Positions 54,068 through 63,700 of a stretch of 64,000 nt of DNA are shown here, piece after piece. The notes beneath the pieces are model-generated. The model was not told where the DNA came from. It saw only the letters and a program-made list of their open reading frames with translations, and did no database searches. Position 1 is the stretch's first letter, and every line of letters starts with the position of its first letter. The translations under genes and the position numbers were made by a program. This stretch comes from Candidatus Zixiibacteriota bacterium (GTDB lineage: Bacteria; Zixibacteria; MSB-5A5; GN15; FEB-12). The stretch is from positions 40,232-104,231 of the forward strand of contig JAHOYZ010000022.1 in NCBI GenBank assembly GCA_019038695.1. The letters run 5' to 3'.

Positions 54068-56443
54068 TCACGGCGGTGGAGGACCCTCCGTGAACAAGTA
54101 GGCTACCAGATAAGTAAGATCTTCAATGTTGATCTCTCCATATCCATTAACATTTCCACCTACACTATCGACCGGATCGCCACCGGTGAACAAATATGCT
54201 ACCAGGGCCGTCAGATCCTGGATATTAATTTCGCCGTCGCAATTGCAGTCGCCATGAGGGCAGGCGATCACAATTTTCCCTGGAATTAGAACCGGCCAAT
54301 AGTCACCCCAACGCGTCTCAATTTCGGAACTGTAGTTATTTTTCCTGGTGGTGTCAATAGTGACCACCTGACCGATTGGAGCCACATCCGAAACCGACAC
54401 CCAAATATTGAAGATGATACCCGTATCCGGAACCAGATAGGTGGAACCAGTGCCTAGAATATTGGGGCGTAGTCTCAAGACATAAGTCTCGGTCCATTCA
54501 TCAGAGGCAAGCGTAGTCATTTCTGCAAAGTAGTCTGTGCGAGTGCCTGCTGTTGATAGTGAGTCGAAAAATACCGTACCGTTAAAATCCCTAAGTTTGA
54601 ATGCAAATACTATCTCTCTGACTTGGGTCGTATTCGTCAGGCGGACCGGTATAGCGGCGCTGGATTCGGTTACCAATTCGACTGAATCGATTACAAAAGT
54701 ATCGGCGCGGGCCCAAACAAAATGTTCAAGATGCTCTTCTCCTGGCCCCAGCAGATTGTTTTCATCAATAACCAGCGAGACATCATAAACTCCCGGAGAG
54801 CTATATGTATGCTGTGGATGCTGCTCAACGGAGGTGTAGGTGTCGCCAAAAGACCAGTCCCAGCCGACCGGTGAATTGGGCGACAAATCTGTAAATTGCA
54901 CCGTCAGTGGTACCTGACCATCGGTAATATCGGCAGTAAACTTAGCGTTGGCCAAACCACTCAGGGAACTCAGGGCATTGATCCGGCCGGTCCCCAACAT
55001 ACCGGTATATACCGGATTATTGACGGCAGTGATATCGTCGGCATTGACCGAGATAAGTGAATCAATCTGGGCTTTGGTGAGCGAAGGCATAGCGGAACGA
55101 ATCAGCAATGCCAGACCAGCCACCATGGGTGATGCCATTGATGTGCCACCAATGGAAGCAGTAGTTGGAGTGTATTCGTCGGAATAGGTGGACAGGATAT
55201 TGTCGCCTGGTGCCGAGACATCGATCCAGTAACCGTAATTCGAGAACGATGATTTGATGTCCGAATACGGTCCCACCGAGGCCACTGAAATCATGCCCGG
55301 TACGCCATCGAAGTCATCTGGATCATCGATGTTATCATTGCCGGCGGCGTGGCAAAAAGTCACTCCGGCCGTCATAGCAGCGGAGGCGGCAAGGGCGCCG
55401 ACGTAGGCTCCACCCCAACTGGCGTTGATAACGTCAGCACCCATCATGACAGCATAGTCAATGGCGGTAGCGCAGTTGTTGGAGTTCACATAACCGAGGC
55501 CATCAGCAGCTACAGCACCAACACGAAGACACATTATTTGGATACCACGATAAGAGCGGTGTCCCCCATACCAACCCCCCGCCACGCCAGTGACATCTAT
55601 GCCGTTGTTGGTCGCGGCAGCCGCGATACCGGCGACATGAGTACCATGCCCCCCGAAGTCATTAGGATCAGGATCGGGAGTGCCGCAATCTTCGCCCTCC
55701 CAGCAACCTCCCGTGAGTCCAGAGAGGAAATCGTAACCGATGAGATCATCGACGTAGCCATTACCGTCGTCATCCACTCCATTTAGGTCGTCTACATCAA
55801 ACACAACACCGTCACCGTCAATGTCCTCACCAGGATTAATCCAGATATTGTCCATCAGGTCGGGGTGATTATAGTTAACGCCCCCATCAATGCAGCCATA
55901 TTTGATCTTGCTCGAGCCGGTCTCAATGTCCCAGGCGTCGTAGAAATAAGGATCTGGCGGGCCAGGTTCCATAGCCCACTGCGAAGACCACTGGGGGTCA
56001 TCCGGGGAGGCTGTCATAGGAATAGCCCAGACCGGCTCAGCCATGCGGATATTGGGGTTTTGTATCAGGTCGCTGATGACATCGTATACGTCAATTTCTT
56101 CCGGGAACTGCAGTTCGCACCATCTTGTGAGATCATGAAGTCCTGATCCCGCCTTCGGACGCTCTATTCGACCGGGGAAAATCTTGCTCATCTCACTAAT
56201 GTCGTGTTTTGCGAAAATCGGATCCAGGCTCGGGAGGTTGAGCGAAACCCGCCCGAATGCTTTGGCCAATTGTTCAAATTCGACATTGTCCTCAAACTGA
56301 ACTGACACCCGCCCCTCTATTACGTAGGGCTGTGGCTGGTCCTGATCAGCATAGTATCTAGCGTGGCTAGTACCTGTGAACAGGAGCGCCACCATCAGAA
56401 GTGTCATTGTTAAACGACACGAATTCAATCCAAATCTCCGCAT
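54068..56443 (-). CDS. Secreted subtilisin-like (S8) serine protease with PKD and dockerin-like domains
   Basis: The 791-residue exported protein has a signal peptide, a propeptide-like part (about 35-140) and an S8 catalytic domain. The triad is Asp186 (CIDGGVNYNHPD), His266 (GGHGTHVAG) and Ser435 (GGTSMASPMVAG), with the oxyanion Asn in HAAGNDN. A calcium-rich insert with DGDGVVFDVDDLNGVDDDGNG lies between Asp and His. A PKD domain follows (VQFTDLSPNSPVGWDWSFGD), then a cohesin-like region. The C-terminal 60 residues are a dockerin-like pair: CDGEINIQDLTALVAYLFTGG and GEINIEDLTYLVAYLFTEG. The start at 56443 has GGAG; ATG 56476 is also possible. Confidence 0.9.
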   Translation of the reverse strand: MRRFGLNSCRLTMTLLMVALLFTGTSHARYYADQDQPQPYVIEGRVSVQFEDNVEFEQLAKAFGRVSLNLPSLDPIFAKHDISEMSKIFPGRIERPKAGSGLHDLTRWCELQFPEEIDVYDVISDLIQNPNIRMAEPVWAIPMTASPDDPQWSSQWAMEPGPPDPYFYDAWDIETGSSKIKYGCIDGGVNYNHPDLMDNIWINPGEDIDGDGVVFDVDDLNGVDDDGNGYVDDLIGYDFLSGLTGGCWEGEDCGTPDPDPNDFGGHGTHVAGIAAAATNNGIDVTGVAGGWYGGHRSYRGIQIMCLRVGAVAADGLGYVNSNNCATAIDYAVMMGADVINASWGGAYVGALAASAAMTAGVTFCHAAGNDNIDDPDDFDGVPGMISVASVGPYSDIKSSFSNYGYWIDVSAPGDNILSTYSDEYTPTTASIGGTSMASPMVAGLALLIRSAMPSLTKAQIDSLISVNADDITAVNNPVYTGMLGTGRINALSSLSGLANAKFTADITDGQVPLTVQFTDLSPNSPVGWDWSFGDTYTSVEQHPQHTYSSPGVYDVSLVIDENNLLGPGEEHLEHFVWARADTFVIDSVELVTESSAAIPVRLTNTTQVREIVFAFKLRDFNGTVFFDSLSTAGTRTDYFAEMTTLASDEWTETYVLRLRPNILGTGSTYLVPDTGIIFNIWVSVSDVAPIGQVVTIDTTRKNNYSSEIETRWGDYWPVLIPGKIVIACPHGDCNCDGEINIQDLTALVAYLFTGGDPVDSVGGNVNGYGEINIEDLTYLVAYLFTEGPPPP

Positions 56444-56708
56444 ACAATTCTCCAAACTAATCTCTTTGCGATTCATATCTCTCTACGATTAATAACGACA
56501 CAAATGGTCGATCAGTTCACTACATCTCCGTCTGTATAGACGCGATTCAATATGTGGCGGTTCAGTGAGACTCTCAGTTTTGGTCTGTCAGTGCTTCCGA
56601 GGTCACACAGAATGAAGTATAAACGTCCAAACCAACAGGACTTGAACCCTAACTGCGCTCAAGTGTATTTCGTTACTCTAATATAGTGAGAAATGCCCCG
56701 ATTCCAAG

Positions 56709-56740
56709 AAAAAAAGATCGCCCTGGCAGAAGCCAGGACG
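56709..56740 (-). terminator. Rho-independent terminator of the Asp-box protein gene
   Basis: CGCCCTGGC and GCCAGGACG form a stem around AGAA (56719-56740). On the minus strand it is followed by ATC and eight T. It lies about 38 bases after the stop at 56778. Between it and the S8 start (56444-56708) no gene is seen. Confidence 0.85.
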
Positions 56741-56777
56741 ACCATATTCTACGAGAGACAGAAGAACTATCTGTCTA

Positions 56778-59700
56778 TTAAGGTATAACTGAGCAATCTG
56801 GAGGGACCGCCCCACCAGTGAACATAAAGGCTACCAAATAAGTTAGGTCACCAATATTGATAGGACCGGAGCCATCGACGTTAGCCATTATGTTACATGG
56901 GGGTGCTGCCCCACCAGTGAACATAAAGGCTACCAAGAAAGTTAAGTCACCAATATTGATAGGAGCTACACCATCAACGTTACCGCGTTCATCGCAAGGA
57001 CACAGGTCATCCTTATACCAACGAACGCCATCGTTGATGACTGCTGCGACTCGAGCGGGGGCTACGCCCTTCGGCGGAGTCTCCACGGTGTCGCTAATCG
57101 GTACCGACCAGAGTTGCTTCCAGACCAACAACTTCTTGCCGACCTTAAGAGTGTAGTCGTGCTGGAATGTCATGACCATATGCAGATCGTAAACTACTGT
57201 GTCATCATCTGTGTATGGCTTCCAGCCTTCAGTTTCGGTCATCAGCATATGGAGCGTGTCGCTCTCGTAACCGGCGTCATTCCCGTATACATAGCGGCCA
57301 TTCGATTCCGTGTATGCATTGTAGAACGGACGCTCGGCCTCGGTACCGTCGTCAATTGCAACATATTTAAACGAATCCGGGTTATCATCTTGTTCAAACA
57401 TACCGAGGAATGTTATTCCACCATAACGTGAATTGTTATAATTAATACCACAATCCTCAGGGTAATCAATAGAAGTGTCCGCGTAGTAGACACCCTGTTG
57501 CCAGATAGACAACAAGTCATGATCATAGCCGCTCGAGTTCATGTTACTATCGCCTGGAACATCCCAGTCAAGCGCTTCACCGATGACAAGGCCGGTATGC
57601 TCATTGTCGCCGTTTCTGTCAGGGTTATCGTAGACTAACAAGCGCTCCCAGATTACGGTACAAGCGGTATCGGTGGTCTGCACGGCAAACGTCTTGGTTT
57701 CAATTATAATTGACGAATCCAGTGTATACGCCTTCGCATCATAGGCTTCGTAATCATGGTACTGATATGTATCGACCTCTTTCAATGGGTTGCCAATTTG
57801 TACGAAGCCGACAGTATCAGCATAGCCATTGCCGAAGATCGACCAGTTCATTTTGGCAGCTTCGCCTTCGTTCTTATATCCGATTACCGGCGAAGCCTGG
57901 TACAGGTAGTATTCGGCAGTAGTGTCACAGTCATCAGCGTAGCCCATGCTGATCTCTTCCTGAGCGCCCGCACCAATTGAAAGATTGTTATTGACTACGA
58001 GACTGATGCACGATGACAAAAGAGTATCCGGAGTTGGTGGATAAACCGTATCAGCAACAGTCATGCTGATAAGGAAAGTATCCGGCGACGTCGGAGCGTT
58101 AGTGACAAATTCGATACCACCTTCAAGCATCATAATGGTGCCCGGAGTATTGATGACGCCGTCCATGTTGACGTAGACCTCGGCATCAACAACGTTACCC
58201 AAGCCGGCTGGAATTTGCGTCTCAGGAATTGTGTGTCCCAGCCATTCATCCGTGATATAAGTGAGCTTAAACGGGGTGATTTTCGTGTCAAGAAAGTCTA
58301 ACGCGGCATTACCAAGGTTCTCTAACCTGATGTCGGTAGTATCCGGGCGATTATGTTTGGTCCATGAAGGCCATTCAATCTCTATTGGCAAGAAACCAAG
58401 AAGAGGGTTAGATACCGCGTCAACACAGGATAACCGAGCCCACATTATGTCAGCTGTTTGCCAGGTACCTTCGTCATAGACAATTGCACCAGGACTTCTG
58501 TCATAAATGTATTGGAGGTCGAGGTAGTTGCCAGCACCAGTGGTATTGTCTTCACCCGGGTACATAAAGACCTGGGCAGTGTCATCACTCTCATCACCCA
58601 CAGTAATGCCGTACCTGGACATTGACGGATAGGCGTCACTCCAACACGGACCACCATCACCCATAGCTGAGTCGCAACCAGGGGAATAGGAATTCGTGAC
58701 GTTACGGGCTGCATCCCAGGTCAGACCACCGTCTTCCGAAACGACCACCCACAGCTCACCATTTGCAGAACCGCCCGGGAACCCAGGATTGGATTCGACA
58801 GCGCAGTCATCGAAGATAGCTGGCTCAGCGGCACCGTCGTTATATTGGTTGAAGAGGATGTAGTGGAAGCCACGGCATTGCGAGATGCTCATCCTGGCGA
58901 CGTTCAGGTGCCAGGTTGGGGGGGTACAAGTTGTCTGATCCCAGTCATAAGCATGAGCAACACGGAGTGTATTTTTGTTTTCAGACCAGTGGAACATACG
59001 TCCCCTGAAGTAGCCGGCGTTGCTGTTAGTATAGGCATCCGTCGGCCAATAGCTGGCGGCAAACACAATGTGTAATTCGTCGTCGTCTGCATCCAACAAA
59101 CAGCTGAGATCAGCGTACGGACGATAACCGTCTTCTTCCAATTCATTGACAGCATATTGGGTTATGTTCGTATCTGACCACGTGCCGACATCACCATTGG
59201 TTGCACTGACCGTATACCAGACGTCGCTATCCCATTGGTTAAACCGCGGGGGATCGCAAGGAGTCTTGTCGGAACTGGAAGGGCCACCAGGTACACATGG
59301 GAGAGGTGCCGTCCAAACCATAACTACCTTGCCGCCATCTGGGTCCGCGGCGATATCATGAGACAGAACATGAACTGTATCAAGGGTGAAAGAAGCATCA
59401 ATATCCCAGTATGCTTCCGCATCAGGTTTTCCACCGACACGACGGTAGTAGTTGAGAGCTCCTGATTCACCGGCCGCAGCCTTTGATTCCTGGCAAAGTA
59501 CATGCAAGAATGGACCACCGGTAGCGGGTTCAGTCCAGGCGAACTTTGGCCAGATAGTTTCTGCATCCGCGTCCAGGGTACCGATTGCTGCGAACTCTCT
59601 CGGGACGTGTTCACCTTCGAAAGTCGAAGCCAGCGCTGAAAAATCCCAATAGAAGTGAGGATTATAAAAAAGAGGTCCGCCATCGGCACCGGAGCCATCC

Positions 59701-60218
59701 ATATCGTTATGACCACCGACGATAGCACGGTTGGTGCTGGTTACGGCGATATTAACATATCCGGCTCTCTCATCGTCCAACTGCAATGCAGTTTCGGAGC
59801 CAAATTGTTCAGCGCCTAAGTTGTAGCCGTTATATTTAAATTTACGAGAATCAGCACCAGTGATTGCTCTACCAGGAAGATACATCCAAGAAATATGGAC
59901 GAAGGTTCCCTCGGTAGAGGTCTTGGACTCAATCATCCGGCCCATAGAGCCGTTATGCTGGTAATCGTAATTGGTCCAGCCCATAAACGTACCTGGTGAT
60001 TCGGCCCGGGAGAAGCTGCCAAGAGCCTGATCGAAATCAGCATCCCTATATACTACACCAGAATTATGCTCATCAGGGAACGCATACTCGGACATTTTGA
60101 TAACTCGTTCGTCAATCACCCGTCGTTGAACCGGCGATTTGGCGGCCGAAGCAGTCATCGCGAGAAATGCGAACATGAGCAAGGAGAGAATTAACAACGA
60201 GGATATTTTCCTTGTCAT
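56778..60218 (-). CDS. Large secreted Asp-box (BNR-like) protein with tandem dockerin-like repeats
   Basis: The 1146-residue exported protein has a signal peptide (residues 1-25, ending TASA). The first 600 residues look like a beta-propeller. They include an Asp-box SEDGGLTWD (SxDxGxTW) and repeated WTAPL/WTEPATGGP segments, as in sialidase-type or extracellular reporter propellers. A middle beta domain of about 450 residues is unassigned. The last 70 residues are two 33-residue dockerin-like repeats (GNVDGVAPINIGDLTFLVAF and ANVDGSGPINIGDLTYLVAF) whose calcium loops lack several usual Asp positions. Substrate and activity are unknown; catalytic sialidase residues were not recognised. Confidence 0.8.
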   Translation of the reverse strand: MTRKISSLLILSLLMFAFLAMTASAAKSPVQRRVIDERVIKMSEYAFPDEHNSGVVYRDADFDQALGSFSRAESPGTFMGWTNYDYQHNGSMGRMIESKTSTEGTFVHISWMYLPGRAITGADSRKFKYNGYNLGAEQFGSETALQLDDERAGYVNIAVTSTNRAIVGGHNDMDGSGADGGPLFYNPHFYWDFSALASTFEGEHVPREFAAIGTLDADAETIWPKFAWTEPATGGPFLHVLCQESKAAAGESGALNYYRRVGGKPDAEAYWDIDASFTLDTVHVLSHDIAADPDGGKVVMVWTAPLPCVPGGPSSSDKTPCDPPRFNQWDSDVWYTVSATNGDVGTWSDTNITQYAVNELEEDGYRPYADLSCLLDADDDELHIVFAASYWPTDAYTNSNAGYFRGRMFHWSENKNTLRVAHAYDWDQTTCTPPTWHLNVARMSISQCRGFHYILFNQYNDGAAEPAIFDDCAVESNPGFPGGSANGELWVVVSEDGGLTWDAARNVTNSYSPGCDSAMGDGGPCWSDAYPSMSRYGITVGDESDDTAQVFMYPGEDNTTGAGNYLDLQYIYDRSPGAIVYDEGTWQTADIMWARLSCVDAVSNPLLGFLPIEIEWPSWTKHNRPDTTDIRLENLGNAALDFLDTKITPFKLTYITDEWLGHTIPETQIPAGLGNVVDAEVYVNMDGVINTPGTIMMLEGGIEFVTNAPTSPDTFLISMTVADTVYPPTPDTLLSSCISLVVNNNLSIGAGAQEEISMGYADDCDTTAEYYLYQASPVIGYKNEGEAAKMNWSIFGNGYADTVGFVQIGNPLKEVDTYQYHDYEAYDAKAYTLDSSIIIETKTFAVQTTDTACTVIWERLLVYDNPDRNGDNEHTGLVIGEALDWDVPGDSNMNSSGYDHDLLSIWQQGVYYADTSIDYPEDCGINYNNSRYGGITFLGMFEQDDNPDSFKYVAIDDGTEAERPFYNAYTESNGRYVYGNDAGYESDTLHMLMTETEGWKPYTDDDTVVYDLHMVMTFQHDYTLKVGKKLLVWKQLWSVPISDTVETPPKGVAPARVAAVINDGVRWYKDDLCPCDERGNVDGVAPINIGDLTFLVAFMFTGGAAPPCNIMANVDGSGPINIGDLTYLVAFMFTGGAVPPDCSVIP
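56810..56960. repeat. Tandem DNA duplication encoding the two dockerin-like repeats
   Basis: The stretch from CCCCACCAGTGAACATAAAG at 56810 recurs at 56909 (offset 99 bases, 33 codons). Most of about 55 bases are identical, including the synonymous codons, which points to recent duplication or gene conversion. Confidence 0.8.
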
Positions 60219-60652
60219 CAGTTGCTCCTTTCGAGAGGTTTGAGTTTTCCCAACCTATTTCTCAGAGAAAAATAAGTCAATTAATTTGCACCTTGTGGAA
60301 AGTGTTCTTATGGTCAAGCGTCAATTACGTCATGAAACGCAAGCAATACGCTCAATCATACATAACAAAACTCTTTTGTAAACGACCTCCTTTCCTAATC
60401 CCCAATGTGAGCCACACATCAGGTGATTGGCTAAGTTTCGAGAAGGATCTTTCGTCCTTAGAAATTGGTTGTTGAAGCAAGCGTTCGTAAAACACCATTT
60501 CGTCAAAGTTCTTCGTAATCAGTTATCTGGATAGTACCAGTATTAGTTTAAGCAAGTGTTTCGAACCTCATCATATTAAGGTTGAACGCCTAAGAGAAAA
60601 AAAACGTAAGATCATTAGATCTGGTCACACCACTTCCAGTGATTGCGCTACT
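60219..60652 (-). other. Long untranslated leader of the Asp-box protein gene
   Basis: About 430 bases separate the consensus promoter from the start codon. No gene or known riboswitch was recognised on either strand. A weaker internal promoter may lie at 60245-60275 on the minus strand (TTGACT, 17 bases, TAGGTT), which would give a short leader instead. GGAGG at 60386-60390 (minus) has no start codon at normal distance. Confidence 0.4.
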
Positions 60653-60681
60653 ATTATAAGCGGATATCCATATTATGTCAA
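60653..60681 (-). promoter_or_regulatory. Perfect-consensus sigma-70 promoter
   Basis: On the minus strand TTGACA (60681-60676), a 17-base spacer and TATAAT (60658-60653). This is the best promoter match in the window; it faces the Asp-box protein gene. Confidence 0.8.
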
Positions 60682-60734
60682 GCGATTTCACACACACAAT
60701 TTACATAAACAGTATTACACAACACCGGGCGCAA

Positions 60735-60765
60735 CAAAAAAGCCACCCAAGCGGGTGGCCTTTTT
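60735..60765 (-). terminator. Rho-independent terminator of the repeat adhesin gene
   Basis: GCCACCC (60742-60748) pairs with GGGTGGC (60753-60759), flanked by A6 and T5, so it can work in both directions. It lies 33 bases after the adhesin stop. Confidence 0.88.
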
Positions 60766-60797
60766 GAGGGCTTTGGTGTTATGATTTCGTGGCGCAG

Positions 60798-63700
60798 TTA
60801 TTGCGGCGGTCGTGGACCGTCACTGTAAAGGAAGTTGACCATGTAGACTATGTCTGCTACCCGAATAAAACCGTCCATATCCGCGTCGCCTGATTCCAGT
60901 GGATATGGAGCTGGTCCACCTCGGAACAGGTAATTTACAAGGAAGACAATATCATAGACATTGTAAGATCCGCTCACATCCGCATCGCCACGCTTGGTAC
61001 TTACTACGCTGTAATAAGTTATGATAGTATCGGCGAGTCCAAGCGGGTCGCTTACAATAAACCGCACCTCATTGACCGTCCCTAGGTCGGCTAAGTCCGG
61101 ATCGTAGACATACCTCGCATTCCCACCACCGTCGTTGATCAGTGCCGCTCCGAGGAGTGTGTCAGTGGCATCAAAAGACAAAGCATCACCGTCCGCATCG
61201 AAAGCCTCAAGATAGGTGGTGTGCTGGGTGCCAACGTGAACAGTAATTGTATCGGGAAGAATACTGGTAAAATACGGAGACTGGTTACCAGTCTCAAGTA
61301 CGTTAATAACAACGACTTGCGTATCGGCAAGGTTCGGGGCTACGATACTTTGAGAAATAAATGATATAGGATAGCTTCCTGCCTGCTGGAAGTTGGGCCT
61401 GAACTCAAAATACAATGTGGCTACCGCTGTCATCGTATCGCAGTTAGCTGGTATTCCCTCAGCATGTATTTGTGGTATCTCGGAACTTTCTGGATCGTAA
61501 GTCATGACGCTGAAAGTCAGCGTATCTCCTTCATCCATGTCAATCGGGCCGGTACCATCGGAGAACATCATTACCGGCGGTCGTATAGTGTTGTAGACCT
61601 TTATGGTTTTAACAGACAACATCGACGTCAATCCCGGGTCAACTGAGTCAATCGCAATGAGTCGAAGAAAGTATTCCCTGGGAGGGAAAGGGTCATCACC
61701 CTGATCGTAGTCCGGCGCAAAGGTCAGCACGGCCGTGCCGTTGCCGGAGTCATAGATCGACATGTTCGGGGCCAGAGAGTCGGGGAACCCATCCAAATAG
61801 GCATCAATGGCTGGTGTTGGACCGTCGATATCCCCGGCAGTCATGACCCATATGAGAGTATCACCCTCCATCACGGAATCTTCTTGCATTGGGTCAAAGT
61901 AGATCCATGGGACCCGGTTGGTGTCAAGGATTGTGATCGTCATCATTGCCGAATCGATAGCATCCGGGAATGTTGGATCACCATCGGTGGCATAGAACCA
62001 GACATCATAGGAACCCGAGTCGGTATCATTCGGAGTCCAACTGAACATGCCTGCTTCGGCGCCAAATGCTGCTGTCCCCGGCAGAGGGCCGGATGAGAGA
62101 GTTGGTATGACCCCATCGACATCACTTGCCGAAACAGAGAACTGCAATTGCCTCAATTCCATACCTTCCTGATCAGCAATCGGATTGAGGGTAGGAGCGT
62201 GGTTACCAAACTCCTGTATGTCAATGGTGACGGTGACGGTATCGACCAAGGGACCACTGGTCGCGATGATGTTAATATCCCAAAGCCCGGCCTGAGTGAA
62301 GTCGGGAAGGAAAACTATCAAGCCCACTCCGTCACCCTGGTCTGTAAAGGTAAGGTTGGCTGGCTGTGTAAGTTCATCCAGTGTTAGTGTGACTGAATCA
62401 AGATCAGGATCAATAGCCACAATAGTATCACCGAGAGTGTCGCCCTCAGTGCCCACAATAGACGGAACATAGGTAAACACGGGAGCCTGATCGCCAGCTT
62501 CGTATACTTGAATCAGGACTACTTCTTTGTCGAAATCCATACCGTCAGTGGCCTTGAAAGTCACGCTGTACAGACCCGATTGCAAAAAGCCGGGCGAGAA
62601 CACAAACTGGGCTGTGCCGTCACCATTGTCTGTAAAGGTCGAATTATCCGGTGCATTTCCAATTTCAAAGGCCGGTATAGTGCCGTCGGGATCGGTAGCC
62701 GACATGTCGATCGTAAGAGTGTCTCCCTCCAAAACGCTTTGAGTGCCAATCTCGGCGAGTTCGGGCGGGAAATTAATAGTTACAACCGTAATCTCGACCA
62801 GCATATTTCCGGTTTGGGATGGGCTGCCCTGGTCTGTGGCCAGGAATGTGACTGTATCGATCCCTTCCTGACCGAGAACCGGGGCGAAGAAAAGGCTACC
62901 GGTGTTGTCACCGTTGTCCATGAACGACGCATTAGTCGGTAAATCGAGAACGGTTAGGAACAATCTGGCGCCTGAAGTGTCGGTAGGATCAATAGCAGTA
63001 ACAACGAACTCAAGGGTATCGTAGATTTCCACCGTAAACGGTCCGACCAGTTCAAACTCCGGCGGCTGGTTGACTTCGTAAGTTGTGATCGAAACGGTCA
63101 GTATTGAGGACAGCGCAGGTGTGCCGTCATCAATGGCGATGAATCGAACGGTATCAATGCCAGCGTCTTCGTAGTCCGGTGAGTAAGTTAGTACTCCGGT
63201 ACCGTCACTGTTATCAGTAAATGTGTAGTGGTTCATGAGAGTGTTGACTGACAGCGTGATGTTATCGCCGTCCGCATCTGTTGCGACGACATTGAGTACC
63301 AGAACGTCGTTTTCTTGAATAATGGTGTCAGTCAGCGTAGTTGTCCAGACCGGAGCCTGGTTGCCTGCCTCGCCCACAACGATTATGACTAACTCGGAGT
63401 CAATAACAGCCGGGAAGGCAGCATCAGTAGCATAGAAAGTAACCGGGAAGATGCCGTCGTCCAAGAAACTCGGCGTCCAATCAAACGTGCCGTTGCCGTT
63501 GCCATGATCTGTGAATACAGCCGCACCGGGAAGAGTGGATGTTGACAGGATCGGGAAATCACCGTCAATATCAGTGGCAGATACGCCAAACGTCAACTGT
63601 ACATTCTCAGTTGTAGATTGTGAGCCTATGGCTGTCAGCACCGGGTCGTCATTTACATTAGTGACGGTAAATATAGCTGCGTTCTCATCCCACAGCGCAC

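Noticed and set aside
55300..55800. Antisense open frames opposite the S8 protease and other secreted proteins
   Set aside because: They mirror strongly coding sense frames, lack ribosome sites and show no domains.
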